From Gammaproteobacteria bacterium (GTDB lineage Bacteria > Pseudomonadota > Gammaproteobacteria > Steroidobacterales > Steroidobacteraceae): a stretch of DNA of 60,824 bases. Positions 17,532-26,329 of this stretch are shown here, in pieces. Under the pieces are notes generated by a model. The model saw nothing but the letters and a program-made list of their open reading frames with translations. It did not search any database and was not told the origin of the DNA. Numbering within the stretch: the stretch's first letter is position 1; each line of letters opens with the position of its first letter. The stretch is from contig JADZCS010000230.1 in assembly GCA_020851435.1 (NCBI GenBank), forward strand, positions 1 to 60,824, read 5' to 3'. A program made the position numbers and the translations under genes.

Positions 17532-19742
17532 ATGGACGCATCGCTACAACTGCAGACCATGTTCCACCTCACCGGACGGCGGCCCGCGCCGCCGCTGGTG
17601 GCCGTGGAAGGCATCGGACTTCGGCCAGCCCTGCTGGCGCGATACCGCGACCTTGCCCGGCTGCGCTACGACTTCCCGCTGGTGCTCGTCGAGTCCGGCG
17701 CCAACGGACCCGTTGCGCGCTCGCTGAGCGACCTGGTCAGTGAACTGGCCCGCAACGTCGCCTCGGCCGGCCCGACCGGCGAGGCCCTGCGCAAGCAGTT
17801 GCTGAACGTCGAGCGCAGGATTCGCCGCGCTGTCGCCGGCGGCGCCTCCGGGCGGCTGTCGGCGCTGTGGAAACAGGCGGTCGCGGAAGTCACGGCGACG
17901 GGTGATCCGAGGGTGGCTGACACGCTGAACCATGCCGGCCGAACCCTGGGCGTGGATGGCGAGGTGCTCGACTGCAGCGAGGCCATGCCCGCCCGGCTGC
18001 TGACGCATGCCTGGCGCAACGTCCAGGCCGCGAAGCTCAGCCAGGCGCGTGCGGAGATCGACAGCCTGATCGTTCGGCTCAACGACATCCTGCGCGCGGA
18101 CTTCGTCCGCTCCGGTGCCGGGCGGACTGCCGAAGGCCTCAAGACGTCGGTCGGCACACGCCAGCAGGGGCTGTTCGACTTCGCGATGATGTCGCGCCTG
18201 CTGGCGCACACTTCCCCGGACAGCCGGCTATCCGCCACGCGGCGTCGGCGCATCGACTGGGCGCTGTCGGTGCTGCGCTCGCAGCGTTTCTTCCCGGCCG
18301 CGGGCGTGCCGGGGCACAGCGAGCCCGCCTACGAGTTCAGCTTCGACACCTGCCGCGGCGCGCGGCAGGCTTTCCAGGATCGCCTGCCGGCCATGGCCGA
18401 GCTCGTCAAGGCGATGTCCGTGGCGGAACTCGAGGGCAGCGGGCGCTATGACGAGTCGAAGCACGACGCGTTCTTCGACGGCTTCGACGCGGGCTCACTC
18501 TCGCCGCAGGACATGGCGACCTTCCCGGACTATTTCGTCAGCCTGCGCGGTCGGCCCACCGACGCCGCGAAGGACACCAACCTGCTCGAGCTGCTGTCCT
18601 CGGGCTTCTCTGTGAAAGTGCTGGTCGAGACCGACGACATCCTCCAGGAGTCCTCGGCCGGCCAGGGCAACTCCTCGTTCGGCGTGCGCAGCGTGCAGCT
18701 GGCGAGCCTTGCCATCGGCCTCAACGACACCTTCGTGCTGCAGTCGACGAGTTCCAACCTGCTGCAGATGCAGGGTCGGGTTCTGCAGGGACTCGCAACC
18801 GCCGGGCCCGCGCTGTTCTCCGTCTTCACGCCTTCCGCGGCCCACGCCGGCGGCCTGCCGCACTACCTGGCCAGCGCAGCGGCCATGCAGTCCCGTGCGT
18901 TTCCCGCCTTCAGCTACGACCCGGCCGCCGGGGCCGAGCTTGCCTCGCGCTTCTCGCTGGACGACAACCCGCAACCGGACAGCGACTGGCCGGTCGCGAA
19001 GTTCGAGTACGCCGACGCCGGGCTGCAGCGGGTGAGCGAGGAACTGTCGTTCACCCTGGCCGACTTCGTCGCCACAGACTCCAGGTACGCGCAGCATTTC
19101 GCGCTGGTGCCGCACGGTTCCTGGAGCGGAAGCATGACCCCGATCGGCGAGTGGTTCAGGCCGGATGCCGCGCGCGAAGAGGGACGCGTGCCCTACCTGC
19201 TCGCGGTCGACGAGCACGACGTGCTGCAGCGCCTGATCGTCGACGACAAGCTGGTACAGGCCGCCCGCCGCTGCCTCGACAACTGGCACCGGCTGCAGGA
19301 ACTCGGCGGCGTGCACAATTCGCACGCTGATCGCCTGCTGGCGCGCGAACGCGCTGTGTGGGACGAACAGAAGCGACAGGAACTGGCGGCGCTGGCCAGC
19401 GCCGCGCCGCCGGCAGCGCCGACGCCGGCTGCAGCGCCCCAGGCCGCCGTGGCGGACGCCGCTGAGGCGCCCGCGCCGGAACCCGAGCGTTCGAAGGACG
19501 AGGCCTACATCGAGACGATCCGCTGCTCGACCTGCAACGAGTGCACCCAGCTCAACGGCCAGATGTTCGCCTACAACGAGAACAAGCAGGCCTACATCAA
19601 GGACCTCAAGGCGGGCACTTACCGGCAGCTGGTCGAGGCCGCGGAAGGCTGCCAGTTGTCCATCATCCACCCGGGCAAGCCACTGAACCCCAACGAGCCC
19701 GGGTTGGCGGAACTTGTGGAACGCGCGCAGCCCTTCCTCTAG
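17532..19742 (+). CDS. PFOR TPP-module-like protein with C-terminal ferredoxin-type cysteines
   Basis: A 736-residue protein, last in the redox operon. The C-terminal 85 residues contain CSTCNECTQLNG and a fourth cysteine in AEGCQLSIIHPG, a single [4Fe-4S] ferredoxin-like site. Residues about 340-530 resemble the TPP (beta) domain of pyruvate:ferredoxin oxidoreductase: VKVLVETDDILQESSAGQ lines up with the usual DTEVYSNTGGQ, and GPALFSVFTPSAAHAG, FPAFSYDPAAG and FSLDDNPQP follow in the same order as in PFOR. The GDGW metal-TPP motif is not visible, so this module is probably not catalytic. The N-terminal ~330 residues are helical and unrecognised, and an Ala/Pro linker precedes the ferredoxin part. 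A structural or electron-relay role is inferred. Confidence 0.8.
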   Translation: MDASLQLQTMFHLTGRRPAPPLVAVEGIGLRPALLARYRDLARLRYDFPLVLVESGANGPVARSLSDLVSELARNVASAGPTGEALRKQLLNVERRIRRAVAGGASGRLSALWKQAVAEVTATGDPRVADTLNHAGRTLGVDGEVLDCSEAMPARLLTHAWRNVQAAKLSQARAEIDSLIVRLNDILRADFVRSGAGRTAEGLKTSVGTRQQGLFDFAMMSRLLAHTSPDSRLSATRRRRIDWALSVLRSQRFFPAAGVPGHSEPAYEFSFDTCRGARQAFQDRLPAMAELVKAMSVAELEGSGRYDESKHDAFFDGFDAGSLSPQDMATFPDYFVSLRGRPTDAAKDTNLLELLSSGFSVKVLVETDDILQESSAGQGNSSFGVRSVQLASLAIGLNDTFVLQSTSSNLLQMQGRVLQGLATAGPALFSVFTPSAAHAGGLPHYLASAAAMQSRAFPAFSYDPAAGAELASRFSLDDNPQPDSDWPVAKFEYADAGLQRVSEELSFTLADFVATDSRYAQHFALVPHGSWSGSMTPIGEWFRPDAAREEGRVPYLLAVDEHDVLQRLIVDDKLVQAARRCLDNWHRLQELGGVHNSHADRLLARERAVWDEQKRQELAALASAAPPAAPTPAAAPQAAVADAAEAPAPEPERSKDEAYIETIRCSTCNECTQLNGQMFAYNENKQAYIKDLKAGTYRQLVEAAEGCQLSIIHPGKPLNPNEPGLAELVERAQPFL

Positions 19743-19757
19743 GCGACGGCAGGAACC

Positions 19758-20777
19758 CTAAGCCAGGGCCGCCTTGAAGGCGTCCCTGCGCTGGGTCACG
19801 CCCACCGGCAGCGCCTTTTTCGTGTACCCGCTCTCGAGGGATTTCACGATCAGGCGCATGCCGTCGACCATGCCTTTCTCGATCCGCTTGGCGGCGCTCC
19901 TGTCCAGCTTGCGGAACGGCGAGAGGGCCTTCCGGTTCGGCGTCAGGATGGTCTCGAGGTCGTCGACGACGTCGCTCGCGAACTTCTTGCGCTTGGACGA
20001 GCTGCACATGTAATTGCCGGGCCAGTCCGTGTTGTAGCCTTCCTTCACGTCGGCAAGGCTCATCGAATAGTTCTTGAAGCCGCTGTTCGGGTCGATGAAG
20101 TCGTGGCCGGACACGCTGATGCGCTGCTGCGTGTTCTTGCCGACCATGAACAGGTTGCCCGGATTGACCAGCGTCTTGAACTTCAGGTTCTTGCCGCCGA
20201 AGTCCTTGTTGCAGCCACCGGTCGGCATGAACCGGTCCGTGTTGCCGATGTACATGTCGGCCGCGATGATCCGGCCCAACTGCTCCAGCCCGCCGTCTGC
20301 ATTGAGGCCATCGGCCAGCTGCACCATCACGCCCTTGTCCGGGGGGTTGCCGCCAACACCCAGTCGGGCCTCGAGCAGCTTGTCGGCGCCGGTGAGGTCG
20401 GCGCAGGGCATCTTGTACCAGACGCCTCCCTGGAAGTCGTGGAGCGCCTCCTTGAGGTTTTTCGCGGCCGGCCCCGCATCGAAGACGCAGATCTTGTCTT
20501 CGGCAAAGCCACTGGTGACCCGCTCCATGAACGCGACGTAGTCACCCAGCGCTTTCTTTTCCGAATCCTTGAGGGCCTTGGTATTGCCGCCGATCTTGTC
20601 GACGGCCTTCATGGCGGCCCGATGGTGGGTGAGCGTCTGTTTCTCGAAGACGTTCGCTTCGACCTTGACCACCAGTTTCTCGCCGCCGTGCCCGGTCAGC
20701 AGGTAGACGGTGCCCGAGCGCAGGACCGCCAGGTCGGCGATCTCCATATCGGTAAGCTGGGAATACATCGACAGCAC
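19758..20777 (-). CDS. protein with PI3/4-kinase- or HipA-like kinase fold
   Basis: A 339-residue protein not assigned to a named family. The N-terminal lobe has a glycine-containing strand pair and a lysine strand (YLLTGHGGEKLVVKVEANV). The C-terminal lobe has IIAADMYIGNTDRF followed by NPGNLFMV and HDFIDPN, in the order expected for the catalytic and metal-binding loops of PI3K-, actin-fragmin-kinase- and HipA-type kinases. The protein is lysine-rich, unlike its neighbours. The GTG at 20777 is preferred because GGAGG lies eight bases upstream; ATG 20768 is the alternative. It converges on the redox operon and diverges from the M20 peptidase gene. Substrate unknown. Confidence 0.65.
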   Translation of the reverse strand: MLSMYSQLTDMEIADLAVLRSGTVYLLTGHGGEKLVVKVEANVFEKQTLTHHRAAMKAVDKIGGNTKALKDSEKKALGDYVAFMERVTSGFAEDKICVFDAGPAAKNLKEALHDFQGGVWYKMPCADLTGADKLLEARLGVGGNPPDKGVMVQLADGLNADGGLEQLGRIIAADMYIGNTDRFMPTGGCNKDFGGKNLKFKTLVNPGNLFMVGKNTQQRISVSGHDFIDPNSGFKNYSMSLADVKEGYNTDWPGNYMCSSSKRKKFASDVVDDLETILTPNRKALSPFRKLDRSAAKRIEKGMVDGMRLIVKSLESGYTKKALPVGVTQRRDAFKAALA

Positions 20778-20975
20778 TTCTGTACCCTCCCTTGCAGGCC
20801 GGCCAGTTCGCCGGCGACCCTCCATGGACCGCGAGATCATACCTAACCCGGAACAGCTGTCACCCTGTTCGTCACATAACTGGGGGACTTGCGCGGGGCT
20901 CTGCCGCAGGCCTGCCCTTGACGCAAAGCAACGGGGCGCTTGTACTGCGCGCAACGGCCCCAGGAGTTGAACCCG

Positions 20976-22289
20976 ATGACGACGCGGCAGGCCCTCCTCG
21001 CCCTTGCAATCGCCCTGGGCCTGGCCGGCGCGGCACGGGTGCCGCCCGCCTGGGCCGACGGGGCGCAGCGAACGGCCAGCGCCATCTCTGCCGCCGTGGA
21101 TGCCGAGGCACCGGCCGCCGTAGACCTGCTCGAGCGGCTGACGACGCAGAACTCCGGCAGCTTCAACCGGACCGGCGTCGAGGCCGTTGGCCGGATGCTC
21201 GAGGCGGAACTGAAGGCGCTGGGCTTTCGGACGCGCTGGGTGCCGATGGACGCCATCGGGCGCGCGCCGCATCTCGTCGCCGAGCGTGACGGCGGCCATG
21301 GCCAGCGACTGCTGCTGATCGGGCACATGGACACGGTGTTCGAGCCCTTCCATCCCTTCCGCAAGTTCACGCGCAACGGCGACTCCGCCACGGGTCCGGG
21401 CGTCAACGACATGAAGGGCGGCCTGGTCGTCATGCTGTCCGCGCTCAAAGCACTGCGCGCGGCCGGGGCGCTGGACGAAGCCCGCATCACGGTGTTCATC
21501 ACCTCCGACGAGGAGGCGCCTGGCGAGCCGGTCGAGCAGTCACGCCGTGAACTCGTCGAGATCGCGAAGCGCTCCGACGCAACGCTGTGCTTCGAATCAG
21601 GCATCAGCCGCGATGGCAGGGACTATGCGTCGATCGGGCGGCGCGGTTTTACGGGATGGCGCGTCGCCAGCGAGGGCCGCCCCGGCCACTCTGGCGGCAT
21701 CTTCTCCGCGCAGCAGGGCGATGGCGCCGCTTTCGAGCTGAGCCGGGTGCTGAGCCGCTTCCACGACGAGCTGCGCGAGCCGAACCTCACCTACAACGTC
21801 GGCCTGATGCTCGGCGGCGCCAACATCAAGCTCGAGGACGCCGGCATCGGCTCGGTCGCGGGCAAGGCGAACATCGTGCCCGCCGAGGCCCAGGCGATCG
21901 GGGACCTTCGGGCGCTGACGCCGGCCCAGGTCGAGCGCGTCAGGCAGCGCATGCGCGAGATCGTCGCCGCCAGCCTGCCCGGGACGACGTCGACGATCAG
22001 CTTCGAGGGCGCCGAGTACCCGCCCATGGAACCGACGCCGCGCAACGCGGCGCTGCTCGCCCGGTACAGCGAGGCGAGCGTGGCCATGGGCCTGCCCCAG
22101 GTGCTCACGCTCGACCCCTTGCTGCGCGGCGCAGGCGACTCGGCGTTCGTGAGTCCCTATGTCGCGACGATCACGGGCCTCGGCGCCGTCGGCCAGGGCG
22201 CGCATGCCGCCGGAGAGAGCGTGGACCTCACGCGCCTGCCGGTGCAGGCCAGGCGCGCGGCGATGCTGATCCGCATGCTCAGTAGGTAG
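20976..22289 (+). CDS. secreted M20-family metallopeptidase (carboxypeptidase G2-like)
   Basis: A 437-residue zinc exopeptidase with a signal peptide (LLALAIALGLAGAARVPPAWA). Metal and catalytic residues of M20 enzymes are visible: GHMDTVF, GPGVNDMKGGLVVML, TSDEEAPGEP for the catalytic glutamate, a dimerisation domain with RPGHSGG, and a C-terminal GAHAAGESVDL with the last zinc histidine. CAGGAG lies nine bases before ATG 20976. It resembles glutamate carboxypeptidases, but the substrate is unknown. The 3' end overlaps the convergent CotH gene by 11 bases, and these joint ends have a diverged copy at 34219-34373. Confidence 0.88.
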   Translation: MTTRQALLALAIALGLAGAARVPPAWADGAQRTASAISAAVDAEAPAAVDLLERLTTQNSGSFNRTGVEAVGRMLEAELKALGFRTRWVPMDAIGRAPHLVAERDGGHGQRLLLIGHMDTVFEPFHPFRKFTRNGDSATGPGVNDMKGGLVVMLSALKALRAAGALDEARITVFITSDEEAPGEPVEQSRRELVEIAKRSDATLCFESGISRDGRDYASIGRRGFTGWRVASEGRPGHSGGIFSAQQGDGAAFELSRVLSRFHDELREPNLTYNVGLMLGGANIKLEDAGIGSVAGKANIVPAEAQAIGDLRALTPAQVERVRQRMREIVAASLPGTTSTISFEGAEYPPMEPTPRNAALLARYSEASVAMGLPQVLTLDPLLRGAGDSAFVSPYVATITGLGAVGQGAHAAGESVDLTRLPVQARRAAMLIRMLSR

Positions 22290-22356
22290 CGTTTATCGCC
22301 TGGTCCATCCACTGGAAGCGATTGCCGACCCAGACCTGCAGGGCAACGACCTGCGC
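22103..22356. repeat. upstream parent copy of an imperfect direct repeat (M20/CotH gene ends)
   Basis: This segment, spanning the 3' ends of the convergent M20-peptidase and CotH genes, recurs in the same orientation at 34219-34373. The second copy lacks 78 bases (after 22138) and 21 bases (after 22311). The aligned blocks are about 92% identical by hand count, so the two copies bracket the cytochrome cluster. Confidence 0.8.
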
Positions 22357-24147
22357 CTCCCAGGTATTGGCGGCGAGCAGTTCGGGCGGGGTGGCCCATG
22401 TCCCCACGCCGAGCACAGGCCAGCGCTGGAAATTCAACTTCTGGCTCTTTGCCAGCAACGCGCGCTGCCGGGTGATGGACGCCGCGACTTCCGCCTGCAG
22501 AGTGCCCTTGACCTCGTTCCAGCGCGCCTTGAACGCGGCTCGGAACTCCGCCTCCCGGAACAGCCCCTCGTACCAGGGGGCGTAGGTCGGGAACCATCCA
22601 TGCCAGTCGTTGAGCGCGTAACCGCCAATGGCGCCGTAATTGGAATTGCCGGCCCCCAGGTCGAAATCCCAGATCGGCCCCATGGCCATTTTCTGGCCCT
22701 TGTCGCGGTACAGGTTCACGCTGGACATGAACATGCTGTCCTGGTTCTTGAAAAGCTCCTGCACGATCAACCAGTCGATGAACGAGGGAACGTCGACCAG
22801 GCTGGCCCCTGGCACGCCGCTCTTCAGGCCATCCTCGATCTGCTGGACCATCGCCTGGATGTAGGCCTTCTGCCCTGGCGTAAGGCTGTCCGCCTTGGGC
22901 GACTTGTAGTCGAATATCTGCCCATCGGTGGTCGTGAAGTAGTCGACACCGGCCACACCGCCTTCCAGCGGTGAGCGAAGGTTCGCCTCCAGCCAATAGC
23001 CTGTGTCATCGAGCGTCGTCGGCTTCTCGACCGGAATCCGGCCGCTGCCGATCTCCATCTGCTCGCCCACTGTATAGGTGCCCTGGTAGGCCCCGTTCAG
23101 GAACAGGTCCACCGGCAGTGCGCTGGGCGTGAAACTGAGATTCGTGAGCCGGCGCGCTACGTCGAACGCCAGTTGGGTCCGCATCAGGCTCATGTCGAAG
23201 TAGCTGGCGAGCAGGACCCAGTTCTTTGCCGCTGGCAGTCCCAGCACGGCGGCCGAGGCGTCGAGCGTGAAGCGGTAGGGCTTCTTTGGCTGGCCCCAGG
23301 TGGAGTTGCCGCGCCCCTTGATCTTCATCGTGCTGGTCGGCAGGGGCTGCGCGTAACTGGTCGAGCCACCGATGATCGTGATGTCACCCGTTACATAGAA
23401 GTCCTTGGAGTCGATCGGCACGCCGCCCGTGCTGCGGATGATCACCGAGGGGATGCCGCTGTCGCCGATATCCAGCGTGTAGCGCCGGGCGTTGCCGGTC
23501 GCGTCGACCACGAGCAGTTCGCGGACTGTGGTCAGGTCCAGCGTCGCCGGACTGGATACCGGCCTGCCGCTAACGAACACCGTGCCGCCATCGGTCACGA
23601 ACGACACACTGACTACCGCAGCGGTGCCACCGGGAAGCGTCGCTGCGATGCGTCCGCCGGCAGGCGTCTGCTCGACGTCGGCAGGGCCCCGGAACGGCAG
23701 CAGCAGTGGGTGGGGTGCCGACTCCACCATGAATGCTGTCAAACGATTCGTGCCAGGCGGGGCCGGCGTGACCGTCAGCGCGACCGTGGTCGGAGTCGTG
23801 TGGACCAGGTTTCCCGACATGCCCTTGACCGTCAGCGCATGCCCCTGCACGGCGGCCGCAGCGGAGACAGAGATCGTCAGTGTGCCGTACGAACTGTCCT
23901 TAGGGATGACCCCCGTTGCGGTCACACCGGCCGGGGGCGCTTCGAGGCTCAGTTCGATGGCGGCCTTGTGGCCACCCGTGCGCAGCGCCGTCACCGTGAT
24001 TATGCCGGTGCTGTTGCCTTGGACCGCCAAGGCAGCGGTCCCGCTGGCCAGGGCGAAATCCGGCGACGCGCCACTGCCACCACCACCGCAGGCACTCAAC
24101 AGGGCCAACCCGAGCGTAAGCAGGCCCGTGCGCAAAACGACCTTCAC
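22279..24147 (-). CDS. CotH-family kinase-like lipoprotein
   Basis: A 622-residue lipoprotein (lipobox LLSAC, then a Gly/Ser spacer). Residues about 25-230 are beta-rich Ig-like sequence. The CotH domain follows: MKIKGRGNSTWGQPKKPYRF, SYFDMSLMRTQLAFDVARRL, VDLFLNGAYQGTYTVGEQME, and GPIWDFDLGAGN with the metal-binding DFD. CotH proteins are atypical protein kinases in spore coats and are also found widely on bacterial surfaces. GTG 24147 is chosen because AAGGAG lies seven bases upstream and the lipoprotein signal then starts correctly. It points away from the cytochrome cluster, so co-function is not certain. Confidence 0.9.
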   Translation of the reverse strand: MKVVLRTGLLTLGLALLSACGGGGSGASPDFALASGTAALAVQGNSTGIITVTALRTGGHKAAIELSLEAPPAGVTATGVIPKDSSYGTLTISVSAAAAVQGHALTVKGMSGNLVHTTPTTVALTVTPAPPGTNRLTAFMVESAPHPLLLPFRGPADVEQTPAGGRIAATLPGGTAAVVSVSFVTDGGTVFVSGRPVSSPATLDLTTVRELLVVDATGNARRYTLDIGDSGIPSVIIRSTGGVPIDSKDFYVTGDITIIGGSTSYAQPLPTSTMKIKGRGNSTWGQPKKPYRFTLDASAAVLGLPAAKNWVLLASYFDMSLMRTQLAFDVARRLTNLSFTPSALPVDLFLNGAYQGTYTVGEQMEIGSGRIPVEKPTTLDDTGYWLEANLRSPLEGGVAGVDYFTTTDGQIFDYKSPKADSLTPGQKAYIQAMVQQIEDGLKSGVPGASLVDVPSFIDWLIVQELFKNQDSMFMSSVNLYRDKGQKMAMGPIWDFDLGAGNSNYGAIGGYALNDWHGWFPTYAPWYEGLFREAEFRAAFKARWNEVKGTLQAEVAASITRQRALLAKSQKLNFQRWPVLGVGTWATPPELLAANTWEAQVVALQVWVGNRFQWMDQAINATY

Positions 24148-24298
24148 GCAGCAACTCCTTCGAAACGTCGACCAGATCAATGCGGCAGGATAGCAGGAAG
24201 GCGTCGATTACATGGGTCGCCCCAGCCGGTCCGGCACTGAACCAGCAGCAACCTGCTTTGCGGGTCGCACCCAACTCGCGCCGGAAACTCCGTATATA

Positions 24299-24353
24299 TC
24301 AGCAATATTGCTGAATGGCAGAGTGCGCGGCAGCAGTTTGTAACAGTCAAACT
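24299..24353. promoter_or_regulatory. palindrome and dyad upstream of the cytochrome cluster
   Basis: A perfect 16-base palindrome TCAGCAATATTGCTGA (24299-24314) is followed by AGTTTG-N7-CAAACT (24335-24353), 48 bases before the first cytochrome start. The area is AT-richer than its surroundings. These look like operator sites in the CotH/cytochrome intergenic region, but they are not a standard Fnr or Crp box. Confidence 0.45.
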
Positions 24354-24400
24354 CGTTGGTCACCGACATGGCCATGCATAAACTGACCGGGAGACAACCG

Positions 24401-25060
24401 ATGACTTCACGAGACTTCGTCCTGGGCCTGGCGGCCACGGCAGTGGCCCTTGCCATGCTCCCGGCAGTTGCCGGCGCCGACACCATCGTCGGCTCGGACC
24501 ACGACTTCTCCGGCGACGGCTGGTCGGGCGGCGAGATCTGCGTGGCCTGCCACACACCGCATAACGCCGACACCAGTGTAACCAACGCGCCGTTGTGGAA
24601 TCACTCGCTGACGACGACGAGTTTCACCCTCTACAGCTCGGCCACCATGAACGCAACCGTCGGCCAGCCGGACGGCTCGTCCAAGCTGTGCCTGTCCTGC
24701 CATGACGGCACGGTGGCGCTCGACAGTTTCGGTGGCAAGACCGGCACCAGCTACATCGGCGGTGGCCAGAATCTGGGCACGACTCTCGCGAACGACCACC
24801 CGGTATCGATCACCTACAACACCGCCCTCGCCACCGCCGACGGGTCGCTGGCGGACCCGGCGACTGCGCAGGTCACGATCGGCACCAGCGGCAACGGCGG
24901 CAGGACCAAGACCGGTTCCATCAGCGCCATCATGGCCCCGGACGGCAAGGTCCAGTGTTCTTCATGCCACGACGTGCACAACACCTATACCAACGGCGCC
25001 AGCCTGCTAGTCAAGAGCAATGCAGGCAGCGCGTTGTGCCTGACCTGCCACGTGAAGTAA
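24401..25060 (+). CDS. secreted tetraheme c-type cytochrome
   Basis: A 219-residue exported cytochrome with a signal peptide (LAATAVALAMLPAVAGA) and four heme-attachment motifs: CVACH, CLSCH, CSSCH and CLTCH. The spacing CHTPHN...CHDGT...CHDVHN is the doubled-CXXCH pattern. It aligns along its whole length with the N-terminal third of the 563-residue cytochrome at 29420. ATG 24401 has GGGAG seven bases upstream; earlier in-frame starts put the signal peptide too far inside. A terminator-like hairpin follows, so it may be transcribed partly on its own, for example in excess over the rest of the cluster. Confidence 0.92.
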   Translation: MTSRDFVLGLAATAVALAMLPAVAGADTIVGSDHDFSGDGWSGGEICVACHTPHNADTSVTNAPLWNHSLTTTSFTLYSSATMNATVGQPDGSSKLCLSCHDGTVALDSFGGKTGTSYIGGGQNLGTTLANDHPVSITYNTALATADGSLADPATAQVTIGTSGNGGRTKTGSISAIMAPDGKVQCSSCHDVHNTYTNGASLLVKSNAGSALCLTCHVK

Positions 25061-25100
25061 CGCACGGCGTCTGAGACACTGGATCGACTGCAGGACGCAA

Positions 25101-25140
25101 TCGCCGCCACGAGGCGAACAGCCAGTGACGGCGGTTTTCT
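25101..25140 (+). terminator. intrinsic terminator or attenuator after the tetraheme cytochrome
   Basis: TCGCCGCCAC (25101-25110) can pair with GTGACGGCGG (25125-25134) with one mismatch and one wobble, a 14-base loop, and a following TTTTCT. It lies between the first cytochrome and the long operon, so it could reduce read-through. Confidence 0.6.
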
Positions 25141-25210
25141 CTTGTCGAATGTTCAAGACAAGACAAGGGCAATGCCCAGGGAGTGGGGCGTGGGTAGTTC
25201 CGCAAGGTGC

Positions 25211-26329
25211 ATGGTGAGCTTGCGTACGGTTGCCGCCGCGTTGGCAGTGGTGACCATCGTCTGCGGCTGCGCCAGCCAGGCCCCGCGCACGTCGGAATCG
25301 ATTGCACCGATTTTCTACCCTGCTCTCCCTGACCAGCCTCGCCTGCAATTCCTCGCACGCTTCTCGACCGAAGCGGACCTGGCGACGAAGTCCTCCGCGC
25401 TGCAGGACTTCGTCCTGGGCGCCGAGACCAGCGGCAGTGACCTGCTGGTCAAGCCGTATGGCGTCGATATCCACGACCAGGCCATTTTCGTGGTGGACAC
25501 GCGAAACTCAGGCTGGGCAGTGTTCGACCTGGCGCAGCGCCGTACGCGTGTCGTCCGGCCGTCAGGAGCCGGCGCGCTGCGCAAGCCCATCAACATCAGC
25601 ATCGATGCGGACGGCACGCGCTACGTCACCGATACGGGCCGCGACCAGGTGGTTGTCTTCGATGCCAACGACCGATACCTGCGCGCCTTCGGCAAGGCCG
25701 GCGAGTTCCAGCCTGTAGATGCAGTGGTGTCGGGCGACCGGCTGTATGTGACGGACATCGCACACCACCAGGTTGTGGTGCTGAACAAGCACACCGGCGT
25801 GGAACTCCGACGTTTTGGTGCGGCGGGCTCCGGGGACGGCCAGCTTTTCCAGCCGACCAACCTGGCAATAGACGCCGCTGGCGATGTCTATGTCACGGAT
25901 ACCGGAAATTTCCGTGTCCAGAAATTCTCGCCAGATGGCCAGCTGCGGCGTTCATTCGGCAGGATCGGGACCGTGGCCGGTCAGTTCGCGCGCCCGAAGG
26001 GCATAGCCGTGGACCGATCAGGCCGCCTGTATGTGGGGGATGCTGCGTTCGAGAACATCCAGTTGCTGGATGCTGATGGGAACCCGCTGCTGTACATGGG
26101 CGGCCCCGGGGACGGCCGCGACAGCATCAACCTTCCAGCTGCCATCACCGTGGACTACGCCAACGTCGGCGCCTTTCAGCAATACGCTGCGCCTGGCTTC
26201 ATGATCGATTACGTCGTGCTCGTCGCGAGCCAGTTCGGCGTGAACAAGATCGTCGCATTCGGCTTCGGCAGCTATCGCCAGACGGGAGCAGACGTTGCAC
26301 GACCGGCCGCAAGCCAAGACAGGCGCTGA
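25211..26329 (+). CDS. NHL-repeat beta-propeller lipoprotein
   Basis: A 372-residue probable lipoprotein: hydrophobic signal LRTVAAALAVVTIVCGC with a lipobox-like VCGC, followed by an NHL propeller of about six blades. Repeats are easy to see: PINISIDADGTRYVTDTG, TNLAIDAAGDVYVTDTGNFR, GIAVDRSGRLYVGDAAFEN. ATG 25211 is preferred; ATG 25172 would add 13 residues before the signal. It is the first gene of the overlapping operon that runs to 34035 and overlaps the barrel gene by 35 bases. NHL propellers usually bind proteins or ligands; here it may cap or organise the cytochrome complex at the outer membrane (inference). Confidence 0.85.
   Translation: MVSLRTVAAALAVVTIVCGCASQAPRTSESIAPIFYPALPDQPRLQFLARFSTEADLATKSSALQDFVLGAETSGSDLLVKPYGVDIHDQAIFVVDTRNSGWAVFDLAQRRTRVVRPSGAGALRKPINISIDADGTRYVTDTGRDQVVVFDANDRYLRAFGKAGEFQPVDAVVSGDRLYVTDIAHHQVVVLNKHTGVELRRFGAAGSGDGQLFQPTNLAIDAAGDVYVTDTGNFRVQKFSPDGQLRRSFGRIGTVAGQFARPKGIAVDRSGRLYVGDAAFENIQLLDADGNPLLYMGGPGDGRDSINLPAAITVDYANVGAFQQYAAPGFMIDYVVLVASQFGVNKIVAFGFGSYRQTGADVARPAASQDRR

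Noticed and set aside
20778..20975. Promoter/operator between the kinase-fold gene and the M20 gene
   Set aside because: No -35/-10 pair or dyad stood out by eye.
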